Below, piece by piece: positions 33,599 to 44,616 of a DNA stretch of 64,000 nucleotides. The stretch covers positions 10,824,621 to 10,888,620 of the forward strand of contig NC_136012.1 of NCBI RefSeq assembly GCF_048128805.1. Reading direction: 5' to 3'. A model generated the notes under the pieces. The model was not told where the DNA came from. It saw only the letters and a list, made by a program, of their open reading frames with translations, and did not search any database. The position numbers were made by a program, and so were the translations under genes. The stretch's first letter is position 1; every line of letters begins with the position of its first letter. This stretch comes from Centroberyx gerrardi. Its lineage: Eukaryota > Chordata > Actinopteri > Beryciformes > Berycidae.

Positions 33599-34343
33599 AC
33601 AGGCCTACACATCATAAATGGTTTATTTAAATATTTGCTCTGTGTACGAAATTCTTAAGTATTTTAGTCTACAGTGTGCCATGAGTTAACGAGGATCATA
33701 TTATAGTTGTTACTACATTTTGCGTTGGTTTCTTTCTCTTTCTTTCTTTCTTTCTTTTGTTTGTGTTTTTAATCTGATTTCAGTTAACTTCAGTTTCAGT
33801 TAATATTCAGAAAACGTTGGCTTTGATGATAGTGCACATTTTACGGTTTTCGTTTTGTTTGGCAAATCTGTGCTGAATGAGTACGCAGTAGCCATGCCCA
33901 AAGAAGCGCAATAACACATTGTTAAGGAAATGCTTGAAAACTTCAGAGTATGTATACATTTATTATTGCCTTTAGATGAAGATTTTATTTCTGGACGGTT
34001 AAATCTCTATTTTCGGTTATTGTCATGCTTTGTTTTGATCAAAGTTTCAATTAACTATATTAACGTTATTGCAAACTAATTTGTACTGAGACACCAAATG
34101 CCTTTGAGTAAATCAGAATTCATCAGCAGTATACATGGTCTTGTTTTATCTGTGAATTGTATGTTTATGTTTTTAATTGGGGACATTTAAGTTGGCGTGA
34201 AAATTATTATGAAAGAGGTTTATGAATGGGGTAGGCCTAATATTGGTATTTGGAGTAGGTCTATTTAAAAACAACCTCACCAAAATATACAGCAGAACCG
34301 GTGAAAAAAAGGAAAAGGTGTTGAATGAAAAATTGAGTCTCAC
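33599..34343. other. Spacer between V9 promoter and V8 donor
   Basis: Contains a CTTT-rich microsatellite (33729-33757). A ~280-base block (about 33885-34165) has blocks in the same order as the V4-V3 spacer at about 50720-51030, for example attgcctttagatga, aactatattaacgttattgc and aatgcctttgagtaaat. Confidence 0.55.
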
Positions 34344-36746
34344 CTGCAGAGTGGAGGCTGCTGAGTCGCTAGTCTCTGTCATTCCTGTGCTCCTTGGTAA
34401 ACTGGACACGATGTACCTGGAGCCCTTTGGCACAGGCTGTCTAACCACCAGCTTTCCTTTCCTGGTCTCCGCTAGAAACAGACTGTACCAGTAGGCATCG
34501 TTGGAGACCAGAGTGGAATCTGCGATGGTGGAGTTCCTCTCACTGATCACACTGTTCCTACAAGGAGGAGCCGCTTTGCTGGGCTTGGGTTTCTGACACT
34601 TCAGCACAATGGTGACCAATATGGTGATCAAGAGGAGAAATGACACCGAGCCCAGACCGATGACCAAATACAGGTTTAAGTCTGAAAAGATGTCATATTC
34701 CAGAGGCACTTCTGTCATGTCAGAGTAGGCCTTAACGGCAGTCTCCACTGTGGACAGCTTGATGGTGACTGTAGCAGAGAGAGCAGGCTCCCCGTTGTCC
34801 TTGGCAATAACAACCAGTCGTTGGTGACGCGGATCTCTGTAACTGAACATTCTCATAGTCCGGATCTCTCCGTTGTATTGGTCCAGACTGAATAAGGTGG
34901 CGTCAGTCACCTGTAGAAACTGGTAGGTAATCCGAGAGTTCTGTACCGAGTCGGTGTCTATGGCTATCACCTTGGCAACCAGAGAGCCTTTATCGGTGGA
35001 TCTGGGGATCTTTTCCTCCACCACCGAGCCGTGTGCGCGCCATGGAGAGACAATGACCGGGGTGTTATCGTTCTGGTCCACAATGATGATGTGGACGGTC
35101 ACGTTACTGCTGAGTGGAGGAACACCAGAGTCTCTGGCCTCAACGTGGAAAAGGAACTCCTTCTCGATTTCATAGTCAAAGGTCTTTAGTGCGTAAAGAT
35201 TACCGTTCTCTGGATTGATGGAGAACAGCATGGACATGGAGGTGTTGGCTATCTCCTTCTCTAGGATGAAATAAACTAGATACTGGTTTTCATGGAGGTC
35301 TGGGTCAAACGCAGTGAGTGAACTTAGCAAAGCCCCAGGTGCGTTATTCTCCACGACGCGTATAGTATAGAAGGACTGGGGGAACTGTGGAACGTTATCA
35401 TTAACATCCAGTAGTTCTAAAGTCATAGTTTCATTGTCAGACAACGGAGGAGAACCTCTGTCTGTAACAGTGAAAGTGATGTCATATTCTGGAACTTTCT
35501 CACGATCTAATGGTTCTGAAACTACCAACTCAAAATAGTTATCAGAGGATTCTCTAAGTTTGAAAGGCATATTATCAGGAATATGAAGATCAACTACTCC
35601 GTTGTCACCTGAATCTTTATCACTGACACTAATGACTGCTATCACTGTGTCTAATTCTATATTCTCCTTTATGGGACTTTGAAATGATTTGACTGAAGTC
35701 TCAGGGTGATTATCATTCATGTCTGCAACCGCAATTGTTACTTTACACTGCTCTGATAAAGAGTTTGCTCCGTTATCTGTCGCGATGATTTCCATATCAT
35801 AGACCCTTAACTCCTCGTAATTAATCATTCCTTTGACCGTAATTTCACCAGTCTTTGGGTTTAAACTGAACGTATTTTGTGTTTTTTCTGATGTGTATAA
35901 ACTATACGAATATGTGATATCAGAATTTGACCCCTCGTCCAAGTCCGTAGCATTCATTTTAACCACCAGGCTTCCGACTGGGGAGTTTTCCATTACTTTA
36001 ATAATATAGCTGCCTTTGTCGAACTGAGGGGCGTTGTCATTAGTATCAAGCACACGTACAATGATGTTTGCTGTGCCAGTGCGCGTGGGTACCCCGCCAT
36101 CAACAGCAGTGAGTACTAGGTTGTGGACAGCCTGCTTTTCCCTGTCTAAAGCCCTTTTCAGTATTAGATCTGCGAATTTGGAGCCATCTCTTCCTGAGTG
36201 AATCTCAATGTCAAATAATTCACTTTCACTTACGTGGTATGTCTTAACTGAGTTTGTACCTACATCCGGGTCCACTGCATTACTTAATGATAACCGTTCC
36301 CCCACTGCGGTTGATTCTGAAATATCTATGTTTATAAGGTCTCTTCTAAAATGAGGTGCATTATCATTTATGTCCATCACCTCCAGCTCAATGTTGAATA
36401 TTCGTACTGGATCCTCTAAAACAACTTCCATTTTAATAAAGCACGTAGATTTGGACGCGCAGAGATATTCCCTGTCCATCTTTTCAACAATGAACAACTC
36501 TCCCGTGTCTTTATTCACGTCCAAGTATTTCTTATTAGCAATTAAATCTAGACGCATCCTCCGTTTAACCAACATTTTAACGTCAGTTCCCAAATCTGCG
36601 GCTAAATTGGCGACAACTGAGCCTTCCTCCATTTCCTCTGGGATTGAATAGTGGGTAACAGCTAATGCCGTGTTAAAAACTGCAGATAAAACAAAGAACA
36701 GCAAGACGTACCTTTTTGATCGCTCTAACCCAGCATGTGATTCCAT
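34344..36746 (-). CDS. Clustered protocadherin variable exon V8
   Basis: 801 residues. Signal peptide MESHAGLERSKRYVLLFFVL..., five-residue EC1 cysteine loop (CASKSTC). EC1 is distinct (LGTDVKMLVKRRMRLDLIANKKYLDVNKDTGELFIVEKMDREYL, and VVLEDPVRIFNIELEVMDIND at its end). EC2 uses HSGRDGSK where nearly all others have QTGRDGSK (V2 has HTGRDGSK), and EC3 has SYIIKVMENSPVGSLVVKMNA. RVVENNAPG at the EC5 start is shared only with V7. The donor is GTGAGACTC in phase 0; without splicing the frame runs another 56 residues, partly hydrophobic. Confidence 0.95.
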
Positions 36747-36970
36747 TGTTTGGATATCTTAAGTGTTCGGACAATCAAAATAAGACGCTGAATAACTCTT
36801 TGTGAACGCCACTACAATCATCACACGCAATTTATGTCTTTGTTAATTAAATCCAAATTGGGGTTTAGACGATGTATTGGTTTGAGAGCCAGTTCATGAG
36901 TAATGCCCATCACGTTTCTCACTGACGAGTATCAAAAGCAGTATTACGTCAGCCTTGAGAGCTTTTTCTA

Positions 36971-36994
36971 CAGTGCACAGCGACACTAAGTGCG
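36971..36994 (-). promoter_or_regulatory. CSE/CTCF-type promoter element of V8
   Basis: Plus-strand gtgcacagcgacactaagtg about 225 bp upstream of the ATG. A CRE-like tacgtcag lies on its gene side at 36943-36950. The CAGCACC motif was not seen in this promoter. Confidence 0.65.
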
Positions 36995-37248
36995 TTTTCC
37001 TTGCCATTACGGATTGTACATTTTATGAACTAAAGAAATCGAAATAATATACTGAAATGAAGGTTGCAAAGATTGCTTTAGTTAAAATAAAGGTTACGAC
37101 ATTCACATTTATCTTAAAATATTCACAAGGAACCAAACAACGTCTGATACATTTACCTCGACATTTACGCACAGCAAGAAAAACAGTAAAAAGCCTGGAG
37201 GAAACCATTAGTTGGTTATATCATTAAAATATTAGCCTCGTCTCTTAC

Positions 37249-39657
37249 CTGCAGAGTGGAGGCTGCTGAGTCGCTAGTCTCTGTCATTCCTGTGCTCCTT
37301 GGTAAACTGGACACGATGTACCTGGAGCCCTTTGGCACAGGCTGTCTAACCACCAGCTTTCCTTTCCTGGTCTCCGCTAGAAACAGACTGTACCAGTAGG
37401 CATCGTTGGAGACCAGAGTGGAATCTGCGATGGTGGAGTTCCTCTCACTGATCACACTGTTCCTACAGGGAGGAGCCGCTTTGCTGGGTTTGGGTTTCTG
37501 ACACTTGAGCACGATGGTGACCAAAATGGTGATCAATAGCAGAAAGGACACCGAGCCCAGACCGATGACCAAATACAGGTTTAAGTCTGAAAAGATGTCA
37601 TATTCCAGAGGCACTTCCGTCATGTCAGAGTAGGCCTTAACGGCAGTCTCCACTGTGGACAGCTTGATGGTGACTGTAGCAGAGAGAGCAGGCTCTCCGT
37701 TGTCCTTGGCAACAACAACCAGTCGTTGGTGACGCGGATCTCTGTAACTGAACATTCTCATAGTCCGGATCTCTCCGTTGTATTGGTCCAGACTGAATAA
37801 GGTGGCGTCAGTCACCTGTAGAAACTGGTAGGTAATCCGAGAGTTCTGTACCGAGTCGGTGTCTATGGCTATCACCTTGGCAATCAGAGAACCTTTATCG
37901 GTGGATCTGGGGATTTTTTCCTCCACCAGCGAACCGTGCGCGCGCCATGGAGAGACAATGACAGGGGTGTTATCGTTCTGGTCCACAATGATGATGTGGA
38001 CGGTCACGTTACTGCTGAGTGGAGGAACACCAGAGTCTCTGGCCTCAATGTGGAAAAGGAACTCCTTCTCGATCTCATAGTCAAAGGTCTTTAGTGCGTA
38101 AAGATTACCGTTCTCTGGATTGATGGAGAACAGCATGGACATGGAGGTGTTGGCTATCTCCTTCTCTAGGATGAAATAAACTAGATACTGGTTTTCATGG
38201 AGGTCTGGGTCAAACGCAGTGAGTGAACTTAGCAAAGCCCCAGGTGCGTTATTCTCCACGACGCGGATAGTATAGAAGGACTGAGGGAACTGTGGAACAT
38301 TGTCATTAACATCCAGCAGTTCTAAAGTCATAGTTTCATTGTCAGACAACGGAGGAGAACCTCTGTCTGTAACAGTGAAAGTGATGTCATATTCTGGAAC
38401 TTTCTCACGGTCTAATGGTTCAGAGACTACCAACTCAAAATAGTTATCAGAGGATTCTTTAAGTTTGAAAGGCATATTATCGGGAATATGGAGATCAACT
38501 ACTCCATGATCACCTGAATCTTTATCATTGACACTAACCACTGCTATCACTGTGTCTAATTCGATGTTTTCCTTGACTGGACTCTGAAACGATTTAATAG
38601 ATATTTCTGGGTGATTGTCATTCATATCTTCAACTAGAATTGTTAGTTTACATTGCTCTGCTAAGCTATTGGCTCCTTTATCTGTTGCAATAACTTCCAT
38701 GTCGTAGATCCTAAAATCTTCATAATTTAACATTCCCTTTACCGTTATCTCTCCGGTGCTGGGGTTAAGATGAAATGTCTCTTGCGTTTTCTCTGATGTA
38801 TACAGACTATATGAGTATATTATATCAGAATTTGAACCCTCGTCTAAGTCTGTTGCATTTAGATGAACAACAAGGCTTCCAATGGGAGAATTTTCCATTA
38901 TATTGATGTGGTAGTTGTCTTTGTCAAATGTAGGGGCGTTGTCATTAGTGTCTAAAACATGAACAATAACGCTGGCAGTACCAGAACGAGCAGGTGTACC
39001 GCCATCTACAGCTGTGAGTATTAAATTATGAACAGCCTGCTGCTCTCGGTCCAAAGACTTCTTTAAAATCAAATCAGCAAACTTCGACCCATCTCTCCCA
39101 GTTTGAACTTCAATGGTAAAATGTTCACTTTCACTCAGATGGTACGTTTTTACTGAATTGCTTCCAACATCTGGATCAACGGCGTTGCTCAAAGAGAATC
39201 TCTCCCCAGCTGGCGTTGACTCAGATATATCTAAATGTATTGCGTCTCTTCGAAATTGTGGGGCGTTGTCGTTCATATCCAAAATTTCTAGCTCTATATT
39301 AGATATTCGTAAGGGATTTTCAAGGATTACCTCCAGCTTTAGATAGCACGATGTCGAAGACTTTGTAGTGCAAATATATTCCCTGTCAATCTTCTCCACA
39401 ATATAGAGTTCACCAGTCTCTTTGTTCACATCCAAATATTTTTTATTGGCGATGATATCAAGACGCATCTTTCTTTTACTCAGTGTTTTAACATCCAAGC
39501 TGAGATCTGTAGCTAGATTGGCGACAACTGATCCTTCTTTCATTTCCTCGGGTATTGAATAATGAGTGACTGAAGACGATATGTGCTGAACGGTTGCAAA
39601 AAGAATAACGACCGACACGTACCTTTTCCATGACAGCATTGTTACATACGACCCCAT
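37249..39657 (-). CDS. Clustered protocadherin variable exon V7
   Basis: 803 residues from the first ATG (MGSYVTMLSWKRYVSVVILF...). It belongs with V6, V5, V3 and V2: all open SSVTHYSIPEEMKEGSVV, NLATDLSLDVKTLSKRKMRL and share EC2-EC3 nearly throughout. The EC1 cysteine loop has seven residues (CTTKSSTSC). Private changes are HGVVDLHIPD in EC4, GSLVEEK and SLIAKV in EC6, and FKLKESS, which it shares with V2. About 300 bases from the ATG upstream are base-identical to the V5 promoter. Donor GTAAGAGACG in phase 0. Upstream of its promoter sits the fold-back element at 40091-41362. Confidence 0.95.
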
Positions 39658-39835
39658 TGTTGTGTATCTGCGCTCCGTACGAAGCACTTTAGTCGGCAAA
39701 ATGCATGGTCGCGATTACATGGAAATTTGGTATTGTTGTAATTTTGATCCAAGCGATATTTACTCGATCTTGATCCAATAGATATGTAGGCGATAAGAGG
39801 AAGGAAATTGTCTTAATTGTCCTGGGTCTGAGTTT

Positions 39836-39854
39836 CAGCACCAGGGAGCTGTCC
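39836..39854 (-). promoter_or_regulatory. CAGCACC promoter motif of V7
   Basis: cagcaccagggagctgtcc on the plus strand; tactgtcatggcgatcc follows at 39889-39905 and then the CSE, giving the fixed order seen in this subgroup. Confidence 0.55.
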
Positions 39855-39924
39855 TCCTGTTTCAAGCTTTACCCCTCTGACTAGGATTTACTGTCATGGC
39901 GATCCTGGCCTCGTCTTTTTTCTA

Positions 39925-39948
39925 GTCAACAGCGCCACTCTATGCATA
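39925..39948 (-). promoter_or_regulatory. CSE/CTCF-type promoter element of V7
   Basis: Plus-strand gtcaacagcgccactctatg about 268 bp upstream of the ATG. In gene orientation it reads AGAGTGGCGCTGTTGAC, the second CSE type in this array (GGCGCTG instead of CGTCGCTG). Confidence 0.75.
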
Positions 39949-40090
39949 TTATAAGACTCTGCAACTAGCACCATTCATGTTTTGTAGCTAAAATGCAACC
40001 GTATTTAGATAATAGGTGAAAATTAAAAGTAAGCTTAAGCTTATTAACTGCTGCAGTTGTTCCTGAAAAGAATCATTAGGTTGATAAAAA

Positions 40091-41362
40091 TGGTCGCACT
40101 TTATTTTACGGTACACTAATAAGACGTAACAAGCCGTACTTTGTATCAAATTAGACAAAAACTAGAAATAATATGTTCTTTATTAGACAGTTAATAAACA
40201 CAGTTATACCCTAATTAGACAACATTCACCTAAATTATGCTGTAATTAGAAGCCGCATATAATACCGTATTAGACCCAAAATATACTATACTTAGACACT
40301 ATTATACCAAATTATACTCTAATTAGAAACCAAATAGGATATCTTAATACACTATTAGACACCATTTTACAAGATCATAGTCTCTACTTTAGTTTACAGT
40401 ACAGTTCTGTTGTAATGTGTCCCAAATTACCCTCTAAGAAAGTCTAATAAGGGTCTAACAGTGGGAAATAATACACTTTAGTTTACGGTACAGTTCTGTT
40501 GTAATGTGTCCCAAATTACCCTCTAAGAAACTCTAATAAGGGTCTAACAATAATAAATAAATAAAGATGCAATGTCCTGGCAGCTTCCATAGCCTAATGT
40601 TACTGGGGTCGGATAGTGACATGGCATTAAATGGTCTTAACTGGTATGGGAGTAGAGCGTCGAGGAAGCATGTATTATGTATTACGCTATGTATTACTAC
40701 CTACAAACTCCACGGGACTCCGGAGAACATCCAGGCTACGAGGGACGTGTGAAGTAGCGACCAGATGTGGTTTGACTTTATGGTACAGTTAGCTTCTAAT
40801 GAGCAACAAATGACCCTGTAAGAAAGTGAAACTATGTTAAATAAAGGCTAAATAAATGTATTGTCCTCTGAGCTCTCAGTGTTTTGTCTATTATAAAGGC
40901 TATGTCCGATATAATATGGCATTACATTCGTCTAATTACAGCCTGTGTTGTCTAATTAAGCTATCATTGGTAGCATTAAATGTGGTGTCTAATTACAGCA
41001 TAATTTGGTAGTATAGCGTCTAACTAGAATATTTTGGATCTGATATGGCATTGTATTTGATTTCTAATTAGACTATGATCTTGTAAAATGGTGTCTAATA
41101 GTGTATTAAGATCTCCTATTTGATTTCTAATTAGAGAATAATTTGGTATAATAGTGTCTAAGTATAGTATATTTTGGGTCTAATACGGTATTATATGCGG
41201 CTTCTAATTACAGCATAATTTAGGTGTATGGTGTCTAATTAGGGTATAACTGTGTTTGTTTACTGTCTAACAAATAACATATTATTTCTAGTTTTTGTCT
41301 CATTTGATACAAAGTACGGCTTGTTATGTCTTATTAGTGTACCGTGAAATAAAGAGCGACCA
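40091..41362. mobile_element. 1272-bp fold-back DNA element with ~293-bp terminal inverted repeats
   Basis: The left arm (40091-40383, starting tggtcgcactttattttacg) and right arm (41070-41362, ending cgtgaaataaagagcgacca) are near-perfect reverse complements. The flanks are taaaaa on both sides. The spacers behind V5 (44400-44420) and V4 (47445-47460) have the same flanking sequence without the element; the latter reads gataaaaacaac, so taaaaa is a 6-bp target duplication. The middle holds two 75-bp direct copies at 89-bp spacing (40386-40460 and 40475-40549), a worn third copy near 40772-40830, and no transposase. It is a plain DNA transposon of unassigned family. Confidence 0.85.
40386..40549. 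repeat. Internal direct repeat of the fold-back element, 89-bp period
   Basis: Two copies of actttagtttacngtacag, then ttctgttgtaatgtgtccca and ctaataagggtctaaca, differing at only a few positions. Confidence 0.85.
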
Positions 41363-41571
41363 TAAAAACAACTATTACAGCGTAGTTTAATGACTTATGT
41401 TAATCATTCTATGTTGGATAATGGAAACGTACACGATTCAAATTCGGATTTGTTTTTTGCTTCTTTTTTTTTTTAATTGTTTGTGGCTTGTGAAGAATAT
41501 GCGATTTTATACACAACATAGAAAACACCATATAAGACCTACAGAAACAAAGGTGGAAATTGACGTCTCAC

Positions 41572-43980
41572 CTGCAAAGTGGAGGCTGCTGACTCGCTAG
41601 TCTCTGTCATTCCTGTGCTCCTTGGTAAACTGGACACGATGTACCGGGAGCCCTTTGGCACAGGCTGTCTAACCACCAGCTTTCCTTTCCTGGTCTCCGC
41701 TAGAAACAGACTGTACCAGTAGGCATCGTTGGAGACCAGAGTGGAATCTGCGATGGTGGAGTTTCTCTCACTGATCACACTGTTCCTACAGGGAGGAGCC
41801 GCTTTGCTGGGTTTGGGTTTCTGACACTTGAGCACGATGGTGACCAATATGGTGATTAAGAGGAGAAATGACACCGAGCCCAGACCGATGACCAAATACA
41901 GGTTTAAGTCTGAAAAGATGTCATATTCCAGAGGCACTTCCGTCATGTCAGAGTAGGCCTTAACGGCAGTCTCCACTGTGGACAGTTTGATGGTGACTGT
42001 AGCAGAGAGAGCAGGCTCCCCGTTGTCCTTGGCAACAACGACCAGTCGTTGGTGACGGGGATCTCTGTAACTGAACATTCTCATAGTCCGGATCTCTCCG
42101 TTGTATTGGTCCAGACTGAATAAGGTGGCGTCAGTCACCTGTAGAAACTGGTAGGAAATCCGAGAGTTCTGTACCGAGTCGGTGTCTATGGCTATCACCT
42201 TGGCAACCAGAGAGCCTTTATCGGTGGATCTGGGGATCTTTTCCTCCACGACCGAGCCGTGCGCGCGCCATGGAGAGACAATGACAGGGGTGTTGTCGTT
42301 CTGGTCCACAACAATGATGTGGACGGTCACGTTACTGCTGAGTGGAGGAACACCAGAGTCTCTGGCCTCAATGTGGAAAAGGAACTCCTTCTCGATCTCG
42401 TAGTCAAAGGTCTTTAGTGCGTAAAGATTACCGTTCTCTGGATTGATGGAGAACAGCATGGACATGGAGGTGTTGGCTATCTCCTTCTCTAGGATGAAAT
42501 AAACTAGATACTGGTTTTCATGGAGGTCTGGGTCGAAGGCAGTGAGGGAGCCCAGCAAGGCCCCGGGTGCATTATTTTCCATTACACGTATAGTGTAGAA
42601 GGACTGGGGGAACTGTGGAACATTGTCATTAACATCCAGTAGTTCTAAAGTCATAGTTTCATTGTCAGACAACGGAGGAGAACCTCTGTCTGTAACAGTG
42701 AAAGTGATGTCATATTCTGGAACTTTCTCACGGTCTAATAGTTCGGAGACTACCAACTCAAAATAGTTATCAGAAGATTCTCTAAGTTTGAAAGGCATAT
42801 TTTGGGGAATATGGAGATTAACCATTCCGTTATCACCTGAATCTTTATCACTGACACTTACCACTGCTATCACTGTGTCTAATTCGATGTTTTCCTTGAC
42901 TGGACTCTGAAATGATTTTATAGATACTTCTGGGTGATTATCATTCATATCTTCAACTAGAACTGTTAATTTACATTGCCCTGATAAGCTATTGGCTCCT
43001 TTATCTGTTGCAATAACTTCCATATCGTAGATCCTAAAATCTTCATAATTTAACATTCCCTTTACCGTTATCTCACCGGTGCTGGGGTTAAGATGAAATG
43101 TCTCTTGCGTTTTCTCTGATGTATACAGACTATATGAGTATATTATATCAGAATTTGATCCCTCGTCTATATCAGTTGCATTTAGATGAACAACAAGGCT
43201 TCCAATAGGAGAATTTTCCATTATATTGATGTGGTAGTTGTCTTTGTCAAATGTAGGGGCGTTGTCATTAGTGTCTAAAACATGAACAATAACGCTGGCA
43301 ATCCCAGAACGTGTAGGTGTACCGCCATCTACAGCTGTGAGTATTAAATTATGAACAGCCTGCTGCTCTCGGTCTAAAGTCTTTTTCAAAATCAAATCAG
43401 CAAACTTCGACCCATCTCTTCCAGTCTGAACTTCAATGGTAAAATGTTCACTTTCACTCAAATGGTACGTTTTTACTGAATTTGCTCCGACATCAGGGTC
43501 AACTGCGTTGCTCAGAGAGAATCTCTCTCCAGCTGGTGTTGACTCAGATAAATCTAAATGTATTGCGTCTCTTCGAAACTGTGGGGCGTTGTCGTTCATA
43601 TCCAAAATTTCTAGTTCTATATTAAATATTCGCAATGGGTTTTCGATTATTACCTCAAGCTTTAGATAGCAGGATGTTGACGACTTTGTATTGCAGATAT
43701 ATTCCCTGTCAATCTTCTCTACAACATACAGCTCACCAGTCTCTTTGTTCACATCGAGATATTTTTTATTGGCGATGATATCAAGACGCATCTTCCTTTT
43801 ACTCAGTGTCTTAACATCCAAGCTGAGATCTGTAGCTAGATTGGCAACAACTGATCCTTCTTTCATTTCCTCGGGTATTGAATAATGAGTGACTGAAGAC
43901 GATATGTGCTGAACGGTTGCAAAAAGAATAACGAGCGAAACGTACCTTTTCCATGAGAGCATTGTTACATACGATCCCAT
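41572..43980 (-). CDS. Clustered protocadherin variable exon V6
   Basis: 803 residues from the first ATG (MGSYVTMLSWKRYVSLVILF...). It is a subgroup member with V7, V5, V3 and V2, with a seven-residue cysteine loop (CNTKSSTSC). Private changes are SELLDREK for SEPLDREK at the EC4 calcium motif region, NGMVNLHIPQN, LLGSLTAFDPD and HIIVVDQND. The 3' end is a tract shared with V4: TSESAAS instead of TSDSAAS, an exon end CTTTGCAG, donor GTGAGACGTC and over 80 identical intron bases. EC6 NSRISYQF is shared with V5. So at least two donors contributed to this exon. Confidence 0.95.
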
Positions 43981-44159
43981 TGTTGTGTATCTGTTCACCG
44001 TACAAAGCAGCCTCAGTCGGCAAAATGCATGGTCGCAGTTATATAGAAATGTGGTTTTGTTGTAGTTTTGATCCAAACGGTATTTACTCGATCTTGATCC
44101 AATAGATATGTCGGCGATAAGTAGAAGGAAATTGTCTTAATTGTTCCGGGTCTGAATTT

Positions 44160-44178
44160 CAGCACCAGGGAGCTGTCC
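44160..44178 (-). promoter_or_regulatory. CAGCACC promoter motif of V6
   Basis: cagcaccagggagctgtcc on the plus strand, followed by tactgtcatggcgatcc at 44214-44230. Confidence 0.55.
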
Positions 44179-44249
44179 GCTTGTTTCAATGCTTTACCCC
44201 TCTGACTAGGATTTACTGTCATGGCGATCCTGGCCTCATCTTTTTTCTA

Positions 44250-44272
44250 GTCAACAGCGCCACTCTATGCAT
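44250..44272 (-). promoter_or_regulatory. CSE/CTCF-type promoter element of V6
   Basis: Plus-strand gtcaacagcgccactctatg about 270 bp upstream of the ATG, identical to the V7, V5 and V3 elements. Confidence 0.75.
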
Positions 44273-44616
44273 ATTATAACTCTGCAACTAACACCATCCA
44301 TGTTTTGTCGCTAAAATGCAACCGTATTTAGATAATAGGTGAATTTTAAAGGTAAGCTTAAGCTTATTAGCTTCTGCAGTTGTTCCTAGATAGAATCATT
44401 AGGTTGATAAAACAGCTATTACAGCGTAGTTTAATGACTTATGTTAATCATTCTATGTTGGATAATGGAAACGTACACGATTCAAATTCGGATTTGTTTT
44501 TTGCTTCTTTTTTTTTTTTACTTGTTTGTGGTTTGTGAATAATATATCATTTTATACACAACATAAAAAACAACATGTAAGATCTAAAGAAACAAAGGTG
44601 GAAATTGACGTATCAC
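44273..44616. other. Spacer between V6 promoter and V5 donor
   Basis: About 340 bases, homologous to the spacers behind V6, V4 and V2 (acaccatccatgttttg, taagcttaagcttatta, ttctatgttggataatgg), with a T-rich run near 44509. It holds an empty-site copy of the fold-back insertion point at about 44405-44412. Confidence 0.65.
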
